From a virus: a DNA stretch of 64,000 nt. The notes under the pieces are model-generated. The model was not told where the DNA came from and searched no databases. It was given only the letters and a program-made list of their open reading frames with translations. The stretch is from positions 1 to 64,000 of the IMG/VR virus record IMGVR_UViG_3300035698_016083, one strand, 5' to 3'. Below, in pieces: positions 1 through 7,467 of this stretch. A program made the position numbers and the translations under genes. Each line of letters starts with the position of its first letter. The first letter of the stretch is position 1.

Positions 1-983
1 TATGCATATTCTATCGCCCTGTCGGCCTCCACTTTTAATGGTCTGGTTTCGTACCAATTCCCATTTTCCATATCAAGTTCTCTACATAGATCAACAATCT
101 GATCTGTACTAATAGGATACTCCTTTTTAACTGCTTGAGACGCAATTGCAACCATAATTTGATATAGTTTAAGATACCAACCAGTTCCTGTAATTCCTGC
201 ATATTCATCCGCCATTTTATTTGGAAAGAATGGACAATCACGATAACCTGTCCAGGTATAATCGGTATTGTTCATATTTGATTTTTTATGTTTAATTATA
301 TTCTGTTGAATATCTCTTGGTAATCTATCCACAAATGAGCCACGAATAGCTTTATCTACAAAAGGATATTTTGCGATAATAATATCTGGGTCCATAACAC
401 TACCAGATTTGTTACTAAAAATGAAATTGTGGCTACCATCATAAAGAGCAGGGATGTAAAACATACGAGATAAATCTTTAGTTTGTTTATCCCCAATAGA
501 GCCAATTTCGGAGTTGAGAGCGTACCAGAAAGCTTTAATCGAAGTGTTTTTAAGTGATTTTGTAAGGGGAAATACCAACCTAAACTTAGGATGCCCAACG
601 CTACTACTAGCGGTGGAGTAACAAACATAATTATAATTTCCCAGTTTATTAAATAACTCATCTTCTAAATTTCCCTCAAATATATGATCGTCAACATCAA
701 CTGCTGCCCAACCGTCCCATGATACTACATTTACATTTTTTCTGTGATAGTATGGGGTTACAATTTTCTTACTAGGTTCTTTTAGTGCGTCAGGGTGATG
801 CATAGCAGAATTATCATCCACAAATAATGCGGGTGATAATAGCTGTGCATCTTTTTTATTCTTTAAGGGTCTTTTTGATAAATCATAAAGGAACTTTTCA
901 AATTTACTAAAATCTTCAAATGTCATTCTTTTATGAGTTGTATTATCGTAAATACTCTTAAAAAATGTTACTGAGACTTCCAT
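1..983 (-). CDS. AEP-type primase-like protein, partial (C-terminus beyond left edge)
   Basis: An open frame runs from an ATG at 983 to the window edge (327 codons, no stop), so the C-terminus is missing. Three motifs of the archaeo-eukaryotic primase (AEP/prim-pol) core are visible: acidic VDVDDH (residues 95-100), the strand GHPKFRLVFPL (130-140), and DLSR followed by FYIP (170-177), the order seen in VirE-N/BT4734-like primases. Such enzymes synthesise primers; T4's primase gp61 has a different fold (TOPRIM). The start lies inside the 3' end of the MazG-like gene (26-bp overlap), and the gene is in the same leftward operon as gp43, which fits a replication role. A later ATG at 926 is an alternative start. 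The function is inferred from motifs only. Confidence 0.6.
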   Translation of the reverse strand, partial: MEVSVTFFKSIYDNTTHKRMTFEDFSKFEKFLYDLSKRPLKNKKDAQLLSPALFVDDNSAMHHPDALKEPSKKIVTPYYHRKNVNVVSWDGWAAVDVDDHIFEGNLEDELFNKLGNYNYVCYSTASSSVGHPKFRLVFPLTKSLKNTSIKAFWYALNSEIGSIGDKQTKDLSRMFYIPALYDGSHNFIFSNKSGSVMDPDIIIAKYPFVDKAIRGSFVDRLPRDIQQNIIKHKKSNMNNTDYTWTGYRDCPFFPNKMADEYAGITGTGWYLKLYQIMVAIASQAVKKEYPISTDQIVDLCRELDMENGNWYETRPLKVEADRAIEYA

Positions 984-1371
984 GATTACCCTCGTGCGAT
1001 GGTCCAGTCCAACCTTCAGGTTTAATAAGATCTGGGAGACCCATTGGATTTGGTCGACCTTCTTTTACGCCTGGATTTTTTGCCATATTTGCAGCTAGAA
1101 CATTATCCCACGCTTTATTCGCATCGACGCCAAATACATCGAGGGTTCCAATTGCGAAGACACACAGATCAATAATTCCATCTACAATTTCTTCTGGATC
1201 CTGGTTAAATACAGCATCGTCAGTTTCTGTCATTTCCTCCGCGAGCATACTGACCCTGAAGTTTAAATATTGCATCATAAGTTTTTTATCATCGCTATTT
1301 TTAACAAACCATTCATGAACGCCAAACTTCGCGTGCATGTCGGCAATATCTTTTACCCAATTATTACTCAT
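958..1371 (-). CDS. MazG-like nucleotide pyrophosphohydrolase
   Basis: This 137-residue all-alpha protein has the metal-binding signature of the alpha-NTP-PPase/MazG superfamily: EEMTE (residues 45-49), then EIVDG with a further Asp (61-68). Members hydrolyse (d)NTPs or related nucleotides to monophosphates and pyrophosphate in the cytoplasm; in phages they are thought to tune nucleotide or alarmone pools. The single-domain size matches phage MazG or phosphoribosyl-ATP pyrophosphohydrolase-like proteins. The ATG overlaps the stop of the preceding gene as ATGA, suggesting translational coupling. The C-terminal 35 residues are rich in Pro and Gly and carry no motif I recognise. The family is fairly certain; the substrate is not known. 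Confidence 0.75.
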   Translation of the reverse strand: MSNNWVKDIADMHAKFGVHEWFVKNSDDKKLMMQYLNFRVSMLAEEMTETDDAVFNQDPEEIVDGIIDLCVFAIGTLDVFGVDANKAWDNVLAANMAKNPGVKEGRPNPMGLPDLIKPEGWTGPSHEGNHGSLSNIF

Positions 1372-1727
1372 TTAGTTGTCTCTCCATTTGGTGTTATTCG
1401 GTGGTATAATACTTTGTCAGGATTTACAATAACTAAATCACCACCTTGAAGGTGTAGACCCAATGTTGTATCATTTGCCGTATAACCAACAAGATTATAT
1501 AAGGTTAATGAATGACCTGATTCAAATTGAATTTTTCTTTTATATTCTTTTACTTCATTAATATTCAACGTTTTTTCCTTTGAAAATTTAGATCCACGTT
1601 TTGCGATGAAAGCGTCGGGAAATTTAGCTTTCACTTGTGAAAAATTACATTCGTTTGCTTCTGTTTGAGAGCGACATCGATTTTTATCGCCTATACCACA
1701 GAATGCGCACGTTGGTTCAATACTCAT
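1368..1727 (-). CDS. small protein with N-terminal Cys cluster
   Basis: I do not recognise this 119-residue protein. The first 27 residues hold four cysteines (CAFCGIGDKNRC, then NEC), which could bind zinc or another metal. A Lys-rich middle and a beta-rich C-terminal half follow. It is the first gene after gp43 on the minus strand, with a 29-bp gap, and is coupled by an ATGA overlap to the MazG-like gene. A promoter-like pair lies in the gap, but its -10 box overlaps this gene's ATG, so the gene is probably read mainly from gp43 transcripts. No function is assigned. Confidence 0.6.
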   Translation of the reverse strand: MSIEPTCAFCGIGDKNRCRSQTEANECNFSQVKAKFPDAFIAKRGSKFSKEKTLNINEVKEYKRKIQFESGHSLTLYNLVGYTANDTTLGLHLQGGDLVIVNPDKVLYHRITPNGETTK

Positions 1728-1754
1728 ACTATCACACTTTCTAATGTTTGTAAA
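1726..1754 (-). promoter_or_regulatory. possible sigma70-type promoter after gp43
   Basis: On the minus strand TTTACA (1754-1749), preceded by GGG, is followed after exactly 17 bp by TAGTAT (1731-1726). The -35 box and spacing match the better promoters in this window. The -10 box is weak and overlaps the ATG of the next gene, so transcription would start inside that gene. It may serve the MazG-like gene or be non-functional. Confidence 0.35.
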
Positions 1755-1756
1755 CC

Positions 1757-4261
1757 CTAGACAAAAAAGTCTTCAAGGGTATCTTTTTCTTCTACCGACC
1801 AACCAACAGCTTCTAATATCTGTGTGATAGGAACAATAAACGATTTTTCAAATTGCATATTATAATCAATATAATCATCCAGATTTAATTCTTTTGGTAA
1901 GAAGTCAGGAAATGCAACTACATTTGATTTAACTGGATTTGGTAACAAAAGATATGAGAATTTAATCTTATTACCGTTTCGAATTATTTCATACTGCTTA
2001 TCAAGTTTGGCCTTTTCAATTGCCTTATTAAAAGTCATACTCGCGCGTACCTGAATAGGTGTACCCTTTTTATGACCCCAGTTACCTTTTAACCATTTAG
2101 TGATGTTATTCACGCCGCGTGGGAATGCCACTTTATCTGCTGGTAGGCTTTTAAACTCTCTCTTGAAATCCTGAATGAATTTTCGTGTTTCTTCCTCAGA
2201 ACCATTAATAATGATTTTGAATACTTCTTTAAATTTATCACGAACCACTTCTGGTGTTGATGATTTAATGGCCTCAATTCCAACCATTTTAAGCTTAGGT
2301 TCAGCGTATCGAACACCTTCATTATCGAGTACATTAAGAATATATCTTTTCTTGGCGACCCAAATACCCTTATCGGCTATTGCCTCTCTGTCCATAACCA
2401 TTCTATTCTCATAAGAATTCATGGCTACGTGAAGTTCGGCAAATGCTTTTTCAAAAATAGGTTCAAAATGTTTTTCACATATTTTTGATAGTGCATCAAC
2501 CGGATTTTTTGGATTCAGTTTTTGAACTAGTGGATCAAAGTTAACATAAAGAGAGTCGGTGTCAATAGCAATTACATAATCAACATCTTTTGTTTTCATC
2601 ACTTTATTCATTTCAAGATTTAGTTCTTTCTCTGCCCATTGAATAGCTAACTGACCTGTTAATGTGATACCCTCGGCAATCGCAAGATCAAAATATCTGA
2701 AATACTTATTACCAATAGCACCATAAAAGCTGTTCATGAGAATTTTGATCGCCTGCTGTTCATTATATAGCTGACCTTCAAGATTAACAAGTTCTTTTGT
2801 TTTATTTTTTTGAATCTCTTTTTGGGTATCAAGCATTTTACCCTTAACGATTTTTCTTCGACCATAATAGTCTCGAATAACTTGTGGGAATACACCTTCA
2901 AAATCATTTGTAAATGTTGCACCATTACAAGCTACCGACATACCCTCCACTTTAGGTATATTACCGGCAAGATAATGTGCTACTCCACCATATATTGGGT
3001 TTGATGGATCATTTATAATTGACTCTGGTGACATGTTCCACTGTGCAATAATATTAGGATAAAGTGATGCAAGGTCAAATGAAACCACCCAACGGTATTG
3101 ACCCGGTTTGACTTCTTTTACATACCCGCCAGGATATTCTACTGACCCGTGAAACTCTGCTGGTGGGACAGCGATTTTTTCAAGACTTAGTTTTCGATGA
3201 ATAATAGAATCCCATATCCCGGTTGTACCAAAAATAACAGAATAATTAACACCACCCATATATGCGATTTGAAAAGCCAATTCTATAAATCGATCGACCT
3301 CTTCCATCTCTTCGATGATTTGAACATCTCGAATGTTATAGTCAATATATTTTTGTGGATTTTCGTGATATAATTTTTGGAGGGATCCATACTCTTCGTA
3401 TGACAGTTTTTTCTTGCCGAGAACCACGTGCGCGATGTAATCGAGTTTATTTGATTCTTGAGCACCATATTTGTAAACACCGAACTTGGTGAAGAGATCA
3501 TAATAATCTACCTGCTCCACACCATAAATTTCATACGTAGTCATATCTTTATTTTTAAACCCAATATTTTTGAGATTAATAATTGACCACGGTGAAAGTC
3601 TTTTAGCATTTGTTTCTGATGAAATGTTTATAATTCTATTAATAATATATGGTACATCAAATAGACGAATGTTCCACCCAGTTATTACATCGGGATGATC
3701 ATTTTCCCAGAATTGTAAAAAGCTTTCTAATAATTCAAATTCATTATCAAATTTACGGTAATGAATAATTTCGCCAGGCTTTATTTTTAATTCGGTTTTT
3801 TTGTAATCGTAATTTCTATCGCCCCAAACTTCCCAAATAGAGCTTTTGTTGCTCTTAATGGTTATAGCTGTGATTGGATATGCAGCATCTTCCGGAAACG
3901 GAAATCCTTCTTCAGAATGAACTTCGATATCAATGTCAGCAACATTAATAATATTCTTGTTATATTTTATTTCACCTGGGAAATATTCTGCAATAAACTG
4001 TTGAACATAATTTGTGTTACCATATACTTTAAAATTTTCAATACCTTTATATTTTTCAATAAATTCTTTTCCTGCCCACATATTATCTAGCTGAACAGGT
4101 TTCACATTCTCACCGTGTAGGGTTTTCCACCCAAAGTCGTCTTTGGATTTTAAAAATAATGTTGGTGCAAATGGTATTTTCTTTTGAACGCGTTTTCCGT
4201 CTTTGTAACCTCTATAAAGAATATGGTTACCTTTGCGTTGGACGTTAGTGTAAAATTCCAA
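1757..4261 (-). CDS. 43: DNA polymerase, family B (T4 gp43-like)
   Basis: This is the replicative polymerase with 3'-5' proofreading, 834 residues (T4 gp43 has 898). The exonuclease Exo I motif is ADIDIEV (109-114, with D111 and E113). Polymerase motifs follow in the usual order: DLASLYPNI, KILMNSFYGAIGN and AIDTDSLYV. The C-terminus DTLEDFFV is a clamp-binding tail like that of T4 gp43. The start is a TTG at 4261: an in-frame TAG lies six codons upstream, a Shine-Dalgarno-like AAGGA sits 6 bp before the TTG, and the N-terminus EFY..VQRKGN aligns with the start of T4 gp43. A TTTACA-17-TATAAT promoter lies about 30 bp upstream. It should act with the gp45 clamp and gp44/gp62 loader encoded to the right. 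Confidence 0.97.
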   Translation of the reverse strand: MEFYTNVQRKGNHILYRGYKDGKRVQKKIPFAPTLFLKSKDDFGWKTLHGENVKPVQLDNMWAGKEFIEKYKGIENFKVYGNTNYVQQFIAEYFPGEIKYNKNIINVADIDIEVHSEEGFPFPEDAAYPITAITIKSNKSSIWEVWGDRNYDYKKTELKIKPGEIIHYRKFDNEFELLESFLQFWENDHPDVITGWNIRLFDVPYIINRIINISSETNAKRLSPWSIINLKNIGFKNKDMTTYEIYGVEQVDYYDLFTKFGVYKYGAQESNKLDYIAHVVLGKKKLSYEEYGSLQKLYHENPQKYIDYNIRDVQIIEEMEEVDRFIELAFQIAYMGGVNYSVIFGTTGIWDSIIHRKLSLEKIAVPPAEFHGSVEYPGGYVKEVKPGQYRWVVSFDLASLYPNIIAQWNMSPESIINDPSNPIYGGVAHYLAGNIPKVEGMSVACNGATFTNDFEGVFPQVIRDYYGRRKIVKGKMLDTQKEIQKNKTKELVNLEGQLYNEQQAIKILMNSFYGAIGNKYFRYFDLAIAEGITLTGQLAIQWAEKELNLEMNKVMKTKDVDYVIAIDTDSLYVNFDPLVQKLNPKNPVDALSKICEKHFEPIFEKAFAELHVAMNSYENRMVMDREAIADKGIWVAKKRYILNVLDNEGVRYAEPKLKMVGIEAIKSSTPEVVRDKFKEVFKIIINGSEEETRKFIQDFKREFKSLPADKVAFPRGVNNITKWLKGNWGHKKGTPIQVRASMTFNKAIEKAKLDKQYEIIRNGNKIKFSYLLLPNPVKSNVVAFPDFLPKELNLDDYIDYNMQFEKSFIVPITQILEAVGWSVEEKDTLEDFFV

Positions 4262-4287
4262 ACGAATATCCTTTTTCTAATAGACTA

Positions 4288-4316
4288 ATTATACCGAATA
4301 AATGCGCGATTGTAAA
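4288..4316 (-). promoter_or_regulatory. early/middle promoter of gp43
   Basis: On the minus strand TTTACA (4316-4311), a 17-bp spacer and a perfect TATAAT (4293-4288). A start about seven bases on would leave a leader of roughly 20 nt before the TTG of gp43. This is one of four close matches to the same pattern in the window. Confidence 0.8.
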
Positions 4317-4318
4317 CA

Positions 4319-4326
4319 TATAAATA
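4319..4326 (+). promoter_or_regulatory. T4-type late promoter of the uvsY-uvsW operon
   Basis: TATAAATA is identical to the T4 late -10 element recognised by gp55. It lies 30 bp before the first ATG of the rightward operon. It is only 2 bp from the -35 box of the leftward gp43 promoter, so the two should compete for space. Confidence 0.8.
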
Positions 4327-4356
4327 GTATAAACAATAACTATTTTGGAGCCTGAA

Positions 4357-4854
4357 ATGACAGGAATCACAGGAAATGTGAATTATCTACAACCTACAGG
4401 GTTTAAGATAATCATAGAAAGAACAAGACTACCAAATTTCACGTTCTTTGCGCAGACGGTAAATCATCCAACAATGACTGTTGATGCAGCTGAAGTGCCA
4501 TTTAGAGGAATTAGATCTGTGCCGCAGCCAGGTGATACTCTCACTTTTGGTGAACTACAAATGCAAGCTATAATTGACGAAGACATGAACTCATATATAG
4601 AACTGTATAACTGGATAAAGTCTTCTGCATGTGAACCTATTATACCAGAAGCTGGAAGATCGGAAGGACTTATTCCAACTGTAGGTGACATTAAAGTATG
4701 TATTTTAAACAGTAAAAATAACGTATCAAATATTATCACATATCAAAACGCATTTCCAACCTCAGTAGGTCAAATAAGTTTAGAATCAACAATCGATATT
4801 GTTACTTACCCAACTTTTGACGTATCATTTAGATTTTCGGAATTTACTATTTAA
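4357..4854 (+). CDS. gp19-like virion structural protein
   Basis: A 165-residue protein related in size and pattern to the T4 gp19 tail-tube family: an N-terminal PTGFKIIIERTRLPNFTFF strand followed by QTVNHP, a central DEDMNSYIELYNWI helix and a beta-rich end. A separate gp19 lies at 28667-29200, so this is probably a paralogue in the tube, baseplate or tail end rather than the tube subunit itself. The ATG at 4357 has GGAG six bases upstream; an in-frame TTG at 4345 is less likely. It is the first gene after the late promoter and precedes uvsY. The structural role is inferred. Confidence 0.6.
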   Translation: MTGITGNVNYLQPTGFKIIIERTRLPNFTFFAQTVNHPTMTVDAAEVPFRGIRSVPQPGDTLTFGELQMQAIIDEDMNSYIELYNWIKSSACEPIIPEAGRSEGLIPTVGDIKVCILNSKNNVSNIITYQNAFPTSVGQISLESTIDIVTYPTFDVSFRFSEFTI

Positions 4855-4866
4855 TAAGGATATATT

Positions 4867-5310
4867 ATGGATCTTGAAAAAATTCTTTCTATGTGGGAAG
4901 AAGATTGCAAAATCGATCTTGAAGATTTAGCTGCTTCATCTAGAGCAGCTCCAATGCTCCACTCAAAATATTTAAACATTTTAGTTAAGGCTAAACTTAG
5001 TCTCAAACGTGCTGAGATGAATCAGAAGACGCTTTTAAAAGATAAGTGGTTATATTATAATGGTCAAATGCCTGATGATGTAATAGAATCTAAAGGATGG
5101 AATTTTGACCCACTTAATGGTCTTAAACACCTTAAGGGTGAAATGAATTATTATTATGATTCAGATCCAGAAATTCAAAGGTCTGAAGAACAAATCACCT
5201 ACAGAAAAACAGTTGTATCAGCTTTAACAGAAATCATCGATAATGTTAAATGGAGGCATCAAACTGTGGGTAATATTATTAAATGGAAGGTATTCGAAAG
5301 TGGCGGATAA
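4867..5310 (+). CDS. uvsY: UvsY recombination mediator
   Basis: A 147-residue, mostly helical protein with the UvsY pattern: an N-terminal W..D.KIDLEDLA segment, HSKYLNILVKAKLSLKRAE, a KDKWLYYNG stretch and a C-terminal W-H-Q helix ending in F-E-S-G-G. T4 UvsY (137 residues) loads the UvsX recombinase onto gp32-coated single-stranded DNA. Size, composition and position just before uvsW, as neighbours in T4, support the call. AAGGA stands seven bases before the ATG. Expression should be late, from the promoter at 4319. Neither uvsX nor gene 32 is in this window. Confidence 0.85.
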   Translation: MDLEKILSMWEEDCKIDLEDLAASSRAAPMLHSKYLNILVKAKLSLKRAEMNQKTLLKDKWLYYNGQMPDDVIESKGWNFDPLNGLKHLKGEMNYYYDSDPEIQRSEEQITYRKTVVSALTEIIDNVKWRHQTVGNIIKWKVFESGG

Positions 5311-5476
5311 TATAGAATGGGAAGATCTCGGAAATTACGAACAGGATAAATACATTCGACATGCTTCGTATTTGATCGAAAGAAATTATATCGAAGATGA
5401 AACCGACGAATCTTTAGCGAAAAAAATGTATATGAAAGAAAAATCTCTTGATACTAACAGCACGAAAAAAAAATAA
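5300..5476 (+). CDS. small conserved-looking protein between uvsY and uvsW
   Basis: A 58-residue acidic protein starting at a GTG that overlaps the end of uvsY, with GGAAGG nine bases upstream. It contains IEWEDL, then DKYIRHASYLIERNYI and ESLAKKMY, the pattern of a short helical protein. T4 also has small open frames beside uvsY, but I cannot match it to one. It ends in a run of nine A residues and overlaps the start of uvsW by 29 bp, so the two may be translationally coupled. Function unknown. Confidence 0.6.
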   Translation: MADNIEWEDLGNYEQDKYIRHASYLIERNYIEDETDESLAKKMYMKEKSLDTNSTKKK

Positions 5477-6941
5477 TAATGTAATGATCGTGGAATGTGA
5501 GAGAGGTCCGGCTATGGAGCTGACTGAATTCTTTTCATTTTTTGTTCCAAATTACAAATTCATGCCTGCGTTTAAGAATACGCCATGGGATGGTAAAATT
5601 AAATTATTCAATCCAATAAATCATGAATTACCAATAGGATTATATACTCATCTAAAATCCTTCTGTGATAAAAGAAACTACACTCTTGATGGGGATGAAA
5701 TTCTTTTAGTAAACAAAATTAATCCAAAAGAGATTATGAAGTTTGTTAAAGATCTTAACCCACACTCAAAAGGTGAACCAATTCAGATTAGGGAGAGTCA
5801 ATTCAATTCTGTATGTCATTCTCTAAAACATCAAAGAACAGTTTTAGTTGCACCTACTGCTGTTGGTAAATCGTTTATTATATATGTTCTAATGAGATGG
5901 TTTTTAGAGAATTTTGATGAGAAATTTTTGATTATTGTTCCGACCACTTCATTGGTTGATCAAATGTATACAGACTTTGCAGATTACTCAAGTCATGACG
6001 ATTCATTCGATGTTAACGAAACATGTCATCAAATTTATAGTGGTAAAGAGAAAAACATTATTGAAAAAAGGGTGGTCATTAGTACTTGGCAATCTATTTA
6101 CAAATTACCTAAAAAATGGTTCAACCCATATAAATTTATTATTGGTGATGAGTGCCATGGTTTCAAATCCGATTCATTAAAAGCAATTATGTCAAAATGT
6201 GATAATGCTGATTGGAGAATTGGAGCTACTGGAACTCTAGACGGCACATTAACTCATAAATTAGTTCTCGAAGGTATTTTTGGTAAGGTCTTAAAAGTGA
6301 CCACAACTAAAGAACTCCAAGATGCAGGTATTCTTTCAAATCTAGAAATAAAGATTTTAGCCCTAAAATATCCTGAAGCAGAATCTAAAGCTCTTGGTAA
6401 AATTACTTATCAGGAAGAAATCGACTATATTGTAAGACACAAAAAGAGAAACGAGTTCATCGCTAAACTCGCCGTTACACAAAAGGGTAATACCCTCGTA
6501 TTATTTAATTTTGTTACTAAACACGGTAAGCCATTATACGATTCTATTAAAGAAAGAGCTGGACCGGACAGAAAAGTATTTTTCGTTCATGGTGATACTG
6601 AAACTGCTGATCGCGAGGCAATACGCGCGATAGTAGAAAAACAAACTGATGCAATTATTGTTGCCTCATTTGGTACGTTCAGTACAGGTATAAATATTAA
6701 GAACCTGCATAATATTATTTTTTCATCCCCATCAAAATCACAAATAAGAGTTCTTCAATCAATAGGACGAGTTCTCCGAATGAGTGATAATGGATCTATT
6801 GCTAAGCTCTATGATATAGTTGATGACTTATCATACAAGGCAAAGAAGAATTATGCACTAATGCACGGCTATCAGCGTGTGAAAATTTATAAACAAGAGA
6901 AATTTAAATTTAAGGTTTACAAACTAAAGTTAGGGGTATAA
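5448..6941 (+). CDS. uvsW: UvsW RNA-DNA / recombination helicase
   Basis: A 497-residue superfamily 2 helicase very similar in layout to T4 UvsW. The N-terminal domain ends near residue 110. Walker A is APTAVGKS (135-142), the DECH box is at 234-237 (GDECH), a GATGTL motif follows, and the C-terminal RecA-like lobe has the VASFGTFSTGINIKNLH and QSIGRVLR motifs. T4 UvsW unwinds R-loops and branched DNA, shutting off origin initiation and favouring recombination-dependent replication. The TTG at 5448 gives an N-terminus that lines up with T4 UvsW; an internal ATG 36 bp further on is an alternative. The late promoter at 4319 fits the late timing of UvsW in T4. Confidence 0.95.
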   Translation: MILTARKKNNNVMIVECERGPAMELTEFFSFFVPNYKFMPAFKNTPWDGKIKLFNPINHELPIGLYTHLKSFCDKRNYTLDGDEILLVNKINPKEIMKFVKDLNPHSKGEPIQIRESQFNSVCHSLKHQRTVLVAPTAVGKSFIIYVLMRWFLENFDEKFLIIVPTTSLVDQMYTDFADYSSHDDSFDVNETCHQIYSGKEKNIIEKRVVISTWQSIYKLPKKWFNPYKFIIGDECHGFKSDSLKAIMSKCDNADWRIGATGTLDGTLTHKLVLEGIFGKVLKVTTTKELQDAGILSNLEIKILALKYPEAESKALGKITYQEEIDYIVRHKKRNEFIAKLAVTQKGNTLVLFNFVTKHGKPLYDSIKERAGPDRKVFFVHGDTETADREAIRAIVEKQTDAIIVASFGTFSTGINIKNLHNIIFSSPSKSQIRVLQSIGRVLRMSDNGSIAKLYDIVDDLSYKAKKNYALMHGYQRVKIYKQEKFKFKVYKLKLGV

Positions 6942-6942
6942 A

Positions 6943-7302
6943 ATGATAATTAAACAATATAAATTAGCAAATGGTGAAACTGTGATTTCTGAGATAGTAG
7001 GATTTGATGAAAAGTTAGCAGTTGTAGTGACAAGAAATCCAATGAAGATAAACGAGATGTTTGATCAAAATAATAATCTCTTTTATGGATTTAGAGAATT
7101 TATTTTATATCAAGGTCAACCCCCTGTAATAGTTGGTATTAATTATCACAATGTTATTTCTGAATCTTTCCCACATAAAAATCTAGTTAAACAATATAAT
7201 GAATCTCTTATTGGATTAAATAGATCTTATACAGAAGATATTGATATATCTTTTGACTCATCTTTTGAACCAACTCATATAGCTCCAACTCATATAAATT
7301 AG
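6943..7302 (+). CDS. hypothetical protein, possible Sm-like fold
   Basis: A 119-residue protein that starts one base after the stop of uvsW. The first 80 residues alternate short hydrophobic strands (KQYKLANGETVISEIVGFDE, then VVVTRNPMKI), which resembles small Sm/LSm-like beta-barrel proteins of phages, but no motif proves it. The acidic tail has a repeated PTHI. It is the last gene of the late operon. A leftward early-type promoter just downstream would transcribe it antisense. Function unknown. Confidence 0.55.
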   Translation: MIIKQYKLANGETVISEIVGFDEKLAVVVTRNPMKINEMFDQNNNLFYGFREFILYQGQPPVIVGINYHNVISESFPHKNLVKQYNESLIGLNRSYTEDIDISFDSSFEPTHIAPTHIN

Positions 7303-7333
7303 TATATAACCCTGCCTCTGAAAGACAAGCTTT

Positions 7334-7362
7334 ATTGTAACGTGGTCAGAGCGATTTGTAAA
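7334..7362 (-). promoter_or_regulatory. leftward early-type promoter, antisense to the uvsY-uvsW operon
   Basis: On the minus strand, five G residues precede TTTACA (7362-7357), followed after 17 bp by TACAAT (7339-7334). Boxes and spacing equal those of the rightward gp55 promoter 50 bp away. No gene begins close downstream on the minus strand; the transcript would run antisense through 7302-4357 towards gp43. Confidence 0.6.
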
Positions 7363-7403
7363 CCCCCTAAATGCAACTGAAACATTTCGTTATTTACTGA
7401 ATA

Positions 7404-7420
7404 AAGGGTTTACAACCCTT
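7404..7420. repeat. inverted repeat over the -35 box of the gp55 promoter
   Basis: AAGGGTT-TAC-AACCCTT is a perfect 7-bp inverted repeat with a 3-bp centre. The TTTACA box lies inside it. It could be an operator for a dimeric regulator; no binding protein is evident. Confidence 0.6.
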
Positions 7421-7437
7421 ATATAATTCGGTACAAT
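7409..7437 (+). promoter_or_regulatory. early/middle promoter of gp55
   Basis: TTTACA (7409-7414), preceded by AAAGGG, 17-bp spacer, TACAAT (7432-7437). The predicted leader before the gp55 ATG is about 24 nt. The same arrangement stands before gp43 and gp45. Confidence 0.75.
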
Positions 7438-7467
7438 GAATATATTAAAAAGGAATTTATAAAATAT

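Noticed and set aside
1-661. Short minus-strand open frames at 35-241 and 356-661
   Set aside because: They are out of frame with the long primase-like frame that covers the whole region.
5464-5476. Run of nine A residues at the overlap with uvsW as a programmed frameshift site
   Set aside because: uvsW lies in the +1 frame, not the -1 frame usual for A-rich slippery sites, and uvsW has its own start aligned with T4 UvsW.
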